Part shown: piece after piece, positions 14,601 to 17,702 of the stretch
How positions within the stretch are numbered: position 1 is the first letter of the stretch
Layout of the letters: each line of letters starts with the position of its first letter
NCBI GenBank assembly: GCA_045536915.1
Contig: JAZSOL010000078.1
Location: 1-17,702 of the forward strand
Length of the DNA: 17,702 bases
Source of the DNA: RGIG1828 sp045536915
GTDB taxonomy: Bacteria; Bacillota; Clostridia; UMGS1810
Reading direction: 5' to 3'
The notes under the pieces: model-generated
Database searches by the model: none
What the model saw: the letters and a program-made list of their open reading frames with translations, nothing else
What the model was told of the DNA's origin: nothing
Program-made: the position numbers and the translations under genes

Positions 14601-14780
14601 ATTGGTTAAAATAATGTAAAATGAGGTGATGAAATGGACGCGGGAGGTAGTCGAGGCAGTGAATATGCCGGGAGAAATTTAATACATGTATTTTTTACCG
14701 TGTTCATTTCAAACCGGTAATTCATGTTGGTGATACTTCCTACCTAATTATGCCAAACTAATAATTTAGGAGGAACGAAC
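14601..14780 (+). promoter_or_regulatory. Structured mgtE leader with a ribosome-site-sequestering hairpin
   Basis: Within this leader, 14737-14751 pairs with 14761-14775: TTCCT/AGGAA, CCTAA/TTAGG and TTAT/ATAA, with two single-base bulges and a 9-nt loop. The stem covers the whole mgtE Shine-Dalgarno sequence AGGAGG (14768-14773). An alternative pairing uses AGGTAG (14645-14650) with CTACCT (14740-14745), or GGAGGTA (14643-14649) with TACTTCC (14734-14740), and would free the ribosome site. GGCA/TGCC (14655-14658 and 14666-14669) and TTACCG/CGGTAA (14695-14700 and 14715-14720) form further hairpins. This is the layout of a translational switch. Because the gene is mgtE, Mg2+ is the likely signal, but the M-box signature GGTGAGGCTCCT is absent. 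Confidence 0.6.
14634..14720 (+). CDS. Upstream ORF in the mgtE leader, 28-aa candidate leader peptide
   Basis: ATG 14634 is preceded by a good ribosome site, GAGGTG (14623-14628), at 5-nt spacing, and the frame runs 28 codons to TAA at 14718. The predicted peptide begins MDAGGSRGSEYAGR and ends in a hydrophobic VFFTVFISNR. I do not recognise it as a known leader peptide. A second start (ATG 14629) opens an overlapping 17-codon frame, but it directly abuts the ribosome site and is less likely to be used. The ORF spans the sequence AGGTAG (14645-14650), which can pair with CTACCT of the mgtE anti-Shine-Dalgarno arm, so its translation could influence mgtE. It could also be an untranslated part of a structured RNA. 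Confidence 0.45.
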   Translation: MDAGGSRGSEYAGRNLIHVFFTVFISNR

Positions 14781-16157
14781 ATGGAAAACAGTATAACCTT
14801 GCAGGAAAGGGCAGAGATTCTTATAAAATCTAAAAGATTTGCAGAACTCAAGCTCATTCTTGCTGAGATGAACCCTGCTGATATTGCAGAGTTTTTCAAA
14901 GAACTTTCAAATGAAGAAATGCTTCTTGCTTTTCGCATACTTCCAAAGGATCAGGCTGCCGATACGTTTGTTGAAATGGAGCCGGAAGAACAGGAAGCTC
15001 TTATCAAAAGATTTTCGGATTCTGAGCTTAAAGCAGTTGTTGAGGATTTGTATGTCGATGATGCTGTTGATATTCTTGAAGAGATGCCGGCAAACGTTGT
15101 AAAAAGAATTCTTCGTTTCACGGATTCGCAAACAAGAACGTGGATAAATGAAATTCTTAAATATCCTGAAGACAGCGCTGGAAGCATTATGACAATTGAA
15201 TATGTGCGTCTCAAGAAAAATATGACTGTTGATCAGGCAATATCCCACATACGCACAACAGGTGTGGATAAAGAAACAATCTATACCTGCTATGTTACAG
15301 ATTTATATGGCAAACTGATTGGTATGATTTCCGTCAGAACACTGTTGCTTTCCGAAGGTCATAACATAATTGAAGATATTATGGAAACGAATGTTATTTC
15401 GGTATCAACTCTTGAAGATAAAGAAACCGTTGCCAATGCATTTGATAAATACAACTTTATGGCAATACCTGTTGTTGATGAAGAAAAAAGACTTCTCGGC
15501 ATTATAACCTTCGATGATGCCATAGACGTTTTGCAGGATGAGGCAACAGAGGATATCGAAAAAATGGCTGCTATTATTCCGTCTGAAAAGCCATATCTCA
15601 GAACCGGAGTTTTTGAAACATGGAAACAACGCATTCCGTGGCTTTTGCTTCTTATGGTATCTGCAACATTTACCGGCGGAATCATAAGCTCTTTTGAAAG
15701 CTCGCTTGCAAGCTGCGTTGTCCTCACGGCATTTATTCCCATGCTTATGGATACGGGAGGTAATTCCGGCGGGCAGTCGTCCGTAACAATTATCCGAAGC
15801 CTTTCGCTTGGTGATATTGAGATGAAAGACATTTTCAGAATTGTTTTTAAGGAATGCAGAGTTGCACTTTTGTGTGGACTTACTCTCGGGATAGTGAATT
15901 TTCTTAAAATGATGATTATCGACAGAGCATCAATAACAGCTGACGGGCAAAATGTGTTTCTTGTTGCACTTGTTGTGAATCTCACTTTAGTTGTCACAAT
16001 CTTCTGCGCAAAATTTGTTGGCTCCGTTTTGCCGATTGGTGCAAAGAAAATCGGATTTGACCCCGCGGTTATGGCAAGCCCGTTTATAACAACAATTGTT
16101 GATGCTATATCGCTTTTGGTATATTTTAATTTTGCAAAAATATTTTTGCCCATATAA
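14781..16157 (+). CDS. mgtE: MgtE family magnesium transporter/channel
   Basis: Mg2+-gated Mg2+ channel of the cytoplasmic membrane, a homodimer in known members. The 458-aa protein has the N-terminal superhelical MgtE_N domain (about 20-125, rich in Glu/Asp repeats such as DLYVDDAVDILEEMP), two CBS domains (about 138-190 and 203-253) that sense cytosolic Mg2+, a connecting plug helix and about five membrane segments (about 285-455). The pore motif PMLMDTGGNSGGQSS spans 320-334, with the ion-coordinating Asp at D324. GGAGG lies 7 nt before the ATG and is buried in the leader hairpin at 14737-14775. The protein itself is therefore feedback-gated by Mg2+, and its mRNA may be regulated too. A terminator follows directly. 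Some homologues also carry other divalent cations. Confidence 0.96.
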   Translation: MENSITLQERAEILIKSKRFAELKLILAEMNPADIAEFFKELSNEEMLLAFRILPKDQAADTFVEMEPEEQEALIKRFSDSELKAVVEDLYVDDAVDILEEMPANVVKRILRFTDSQTRTWINEILKYPEDSAGSIMTIEYVRLKKNMTVDQAISHIRTTGVDKETIYTCYVTDLYGKLIGMISVRTLLLSEGHNIIEDIMETNVISVSTLEDKETVANAFDKYNFMAIPVVDEEKRLLGIITFDDAIDVLQDEATEDIEKMAAIIPSEKPYLRTGVFETWKQRIPWLLLLMVSATFTGGIISSFESSLASCVVLTAFIPMLMDTGGNSGGQSSVTIIRSLSLGDIEMKDIFRIVFKECRVALLCGLTLGIVNFLKMMIIDRASITADGQNVFLVALVVNLTLVVTIFCAKFVGSVLPIGAKKIGFDPAVMASPFITTIVDAISLLVYFNFAKIFLPI

Positions 16158-16160
16158 AAT

Positions 16161-16199
16161 AAAACGACTGATTCGTATTTATCACGGCTCAGTCGTTTT
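16161..16199. terminator. Terminator of mgtE, probably bidirectional
   Basis: An 11-bp stem (16161-16171 and 16189-16199, AAAACGACTGA and its complement) with a 17-nt loop is followed by T residues to 16202. It ends mgtE. On the minus strand it also follows the deacetylase fragment with TTTTATTTT, so it can serve both convergent units. Confidence 0.85.
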
Positions 16200-16205
16200 T
16201 TTGCA

Positions 16206-16808
16206 TTATGAAGCATCGCTTTTTTTCATTTTTAATATCTGTTTTCCTGTGTGGTCTATTGAGTAATCATCCTTATATATAATCTCCGATACAGGAACTA
16301 TTTTGTATCCGTTTTCTTTAAGATACGCAAGTATATCCGGTAATGCTCCGGGAGTGTTTTTTGCTGCATTGTGGAAGAGCACAATTGCCCCGGGATGTAT
16401 GTTGCCGGTTACCCGTTCAAATATTTCTTCACTCGTAAGGTCTTTCCAGTCAAGGCTGTCAACAGACCACTGGACTGTATAATGATCACATTTGCTGAGA
16501 GTTTTAATAACGTCTGCATTATAGTCGCCGTATGGAGGGCGGAATAAAAACGGTTTTTTGCCCGTTATTTTTTCTATTTTCAAGTCGCATTCTTCGATTT
16601 CTTTTTTCATGGCATCGGTTGAAATCTGAGTCATATGCGGATGTGTATTGGAATGATTCATTATTTCGTGACCTGCATCGCTCAGTTGCTTCACGGATTC
16701 AGGGAATTTGTCAACCCAACTGCCAACAACAAAAAATGTTGTTTTGACATCATACTGCTCCAAAATATCAATAAGCTGTGTGGTGTCTTCGTTTCCCCAA
16801 GGTAACAC
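16206..16808 (-). pseudogene. Polysaccharide deacetylase (CE4/NodB), 5'-truncated
   Basis: The frame encodes the C-terminal 85-90 percent of a NodB domain: WGNEDT (4-9), zinc ligands HSNTH (H52, H56), RPPYGDYNADV (90-100), the tryptophan motif SVDSLDW, and GAIVLFHN with the last catalytic His. Such proteins remove N-acetyl groups from peptidoglycan or related glycans. The WGNEDT arrangement, directly after motif 1, is like PdaB-type sporulation deacetylases (FDxxWG). Motif 1 itself (TFD..., the catalytic base Asp) and the N-terminal membrane anchor are missing. Four codons before the GTG at 16808 there is a TGA, no ribosome site is present, and none of the three frames upstream restores the motif. 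The homology stops abruptly at about 16803-16806, as expected for an insertion or rearrangement. It is probably not translated. Confidence 0.7.
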
Positions 16809-16924
16809 TTGATTAGGGTATCAGTAATTATGCGGTTTTGAGTGAATAATATGATTTTATTAAAAAAAGAACAACCATGAAAATACAAACAAATGTATAA
16901 GCTATATGCATTATACATCATTTT

Positions 16925-16955
16925 TATTTTTTTGTAAAGCCTTTACAAAAAAATA
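16925..16955. terminator. 31-bp palindrome with T-runs on both strands
   Basis: Perfect 15-bp arms (16925-16939 and 16941-16955, core TGTAAAG/CTTTACA) surround a single C, with seven T residues at one outer edge and seven A residues at the other. As RNA it would be a hairpin with a loop of about 5 nt and a U-tract on either strand. It is a candidate second terminator of the phage lysis unit or a recombinase-related site. Confidence 0.5.
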
Positions 16956-16971
16956 TCTATATAAGTAAAAA

Positions 16972-17002
16972 TAGGGGAGTAGAATTTAATCTACATCCCC
17001 TA
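16972..17002 (-). terminator. Terminator of the amidase transcript
   Basis: On the minus strand, TAGGGGA(T)GTAGA (17002-16990) pairs with TCTACTCCCCTA (16983-16972) over 12 bp with one bulged base and a 6-nt loop. TTTTTAC follows. It starts 5 nt beyond the amidase stop. Confidence 0.85.
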
Positions 17003-17006
17003 AATT

Positions 17007-17618
17007 TTATCTATTCACAGTCATATTGGCACACTTGTAAGCAAGCCAATATGCATTCTTGTCTTCGGCAAGTTTTTTCATCCAAAGTTCTTTATCTGTT
17101 ATAATGCCCCTATGGTTTAATTCCCAAACGATGTCATTTACCGTTTCAAGTTTTGACGCGACAGCAACAGGTTCAGTTTTAATTATTCCTTTTGATATCT
17201 CATCAAAAGGAAAGTTGTTCCCCGGACATGCCGTTGATGCAAAATCTCTATGTCTTTTTACAATAGCATTTGGATATACTTTTTTTAGATAAGAAATAAG
17301 TTCTTTCCCTGCATCCATCTGCACGTCAGAAATTTTTTCGACATCAAAATCTCCCTCAAAACATATTCCAACACTCACAGAATTATAATTTGAGGTATGA
17401 GCACCAGCGCAATTAATAGGTCTACCTGTATATACGCTACCATCTTTTCTTACGACAAAATTGTATCCTATGCCTGTCCATCCATTGCTTAAATGCCATG
17501 AGTGAATTTGGTCAGGGCTTGCTGTAATAGCTGCAGCATGATGAATTATAATATATTGAGTAGACTTTCTTATTGAAAGAGAGCCGTCCCATTTATATGT
17601 TTTTTCAATAATATTCAT
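17007..17618 (-). CDS. Phage-type N-acetylmuramoyl-L-alanine amidase (endolysin)
   Basis: Cuts the amide bond between muramic acid and the stem peptide, and in phages is the lysis enzyme. The 203-aa protein begins with an Amidase_2 (T7 lysozyme-like, PGRP fold) domain at about 1-145. Zinc ligands are H26 or H27 in YIIIHHAA, H123 in VKRHRDF and C131 in TACPGNNFP, with GYNFVVRKDGSVYTGRP and GAHTSNYNSVSVGICFEGDF between them. A C-terminal segment of about 50 residues (DIVWELNHRGIITDKELW... NAYWLAYKCANMT) is a repeat type I associate with clostridial phage lysins, where it probably helps wall binding or dimerisation. There is no signal peptide, as in holin-dependent endolysins. GGAG lies 9 nt before ATG 17618. 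The preceding gene ends 6 nt upstream, so they share an operon. Confidence 0.9.
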   Translation of the reverse strand: MNIIEKTYKWDGSLSIRKSTQYIIIHHAAAITASPDQIHSWHLSNGWTGIGYNFVVRKDGSVYTGRPINCAGAHTSNYNSVSVGICFEGDFDVEKISDVQMDAGKELISYLKKVYPNAIVKRHRDFASTACPGNNFPFDEISKGIIKTEPVAVASKLETVNDIVWELNHRGIITDKELWMKKLAEDKNAYWLAYKCANMTVNR

Positions 17619-17624
17619 ATCTAA

Positions 17625-17702
17625 TTACTCCTCATTAATATATTCTTCGATTTCAAAAGATATATATCTGTAGCGCTTGTAAATAACTCCGTCTTTCTGC
17701 TC
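17625..17702 (-). CDS. 3' end of an unidentified gene upstream of the amidase
   Basis: An open frame enters from the right edge and ends at TAA 17625, giving 25 C-terminal residues that include KRYRYISFEIEEYINEE. The stop is 6 nt before the amidase ATG, and the amidase ribosome site GAGGAG overlaps the end of this frame. That suggests a genuine co-transcribed gene. In a phage lysis or tail module it could be a holin, a tail-fibre or a small accessory protein, but too little is visible for a family call. Confidence 0.5.
   Translation of the reverse strand, partial: EQKDGVIYKRYRYISFEIEEYINEE

Larger units (their letters stand above)
16803..17006. other. Break point and AT-rich spacer at the candidate prophage end
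   Basis: From the end of the deacetylase homology to the amidase stop there is no credible gene. The stretch is very AT-rich and holds a 31-bp near-perfect palindrome (16925-16955) and the amidase terminator (16972-17002). A phage attachment core, if present, should lie at about 16795-16815 (around CCTTGGGGAAACG on the minus strand). It cannot be delimited, because the second copy would be outside the window. Confidence 0.4.

Noticed and set aside
14601..14780. M-box (ykoK) magnesium riboswitch ahead of mgtE
   Set aside because: This was the expected element, but the conserved GGTGAGGCTCCT and the later conserved CTGCC/GACGCC blocks I know are not visible. The region is annotated as an unclassified leader instead, and a covariance search could overturn this.
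15359..16216. 285-codon open frame on the minus strand opposite mgtE
   Set aside because: It is the complement of the conserved MgtE CBS and membrane domains. There is no recognisable family, and it crosses the mgtE terminator.
16691..16921. 76-codon minus-strand frame crossing the deacetylase break point
   Set aside because: It could have been a frameshifted N-terminus of the deacetylase, but it contains no TFD motif or related sequence and is read in a different frame across conserved deacetylase codons.
1..17702. CRISPR array, insertion sequence or transposase
   Set aside because: No regularly spaced direct repeats, transposase motifs or paired terminal inverted repeats with a target duplication were found on reading both strands.

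Overview
The window looks like low-GC DNA from an endospore-forming Clostridia member, most likely a gut Oscillospiraceae/Ruminococcaceae-type lineage. The basis is AT-rich spacers, strong AGGAGG-type ribosome sites, consensus sigma-A promoters, sporulation genes (spoIID, spoIIQ, spoVG) and Firmicutes gene neighbourhoods. The species cannot be named from sequence alone. Almost all of it is orderly core chromosome. The two unusual places are the mgtE leader and the right end.

Layout. 1-300: a possible dispersed repeat, then tRNA-Leu(UAG) on the minus strand with its own promoter and terminator. 316-1683 (-): a monocistronic citrate synthase. 1842-3592 (+): spoIID and spoIIQ, forespore-engulfment genes, ending in a bidirectional terminator at 3596-3627. 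3639-7226 (-): a glycolytic operon pgk-tpiA-gpmI with a strong hairpin between pgk and tpiA. 7381-10409 (-): an operon of an Lrp-type regulator, an aminotransferase, trmL and a DegV protein. 10585-10860 (-): spoVG with its own promoter and terminator. 11120-14534 (+): two complementary M16 peptidase-family subunits followed by lgt. 14566-16157 (+): mgtE behind a roughly 180-nt leader that carries a 28-codon upstream ORF and a hairpin that buries the mgtE Shine-Dalgarno site.

The right end (16206-17702, -) differs. A polysaccharide deacetylase of the PdaB-like type has lost its N-terminus, including the first catalytic motif. Beyond the break point near 16803-16810 lie AT-rich DNA with two hairpins, a phage-type N-acetylmuramoyl-L-alanine amidase, and the 3' tail of another gene. 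I read this as one end of a prophage inserted in the deacetylase gene, with the lysis module at the edge. This is inference, because the other phage end is outside the window.

The two strongest leads are (i) the mgtE leader, which does not show the M-box (ykoK) signature I know and looks like a translational switch coupled to a short ORF, and (ii) the apparent prophage interruption of a deacetylase that may act in sporulation. The second recalls the excisable elements in Bacillus sporulation genes. No CRISPR array, transposase or rRNA gene was seen.
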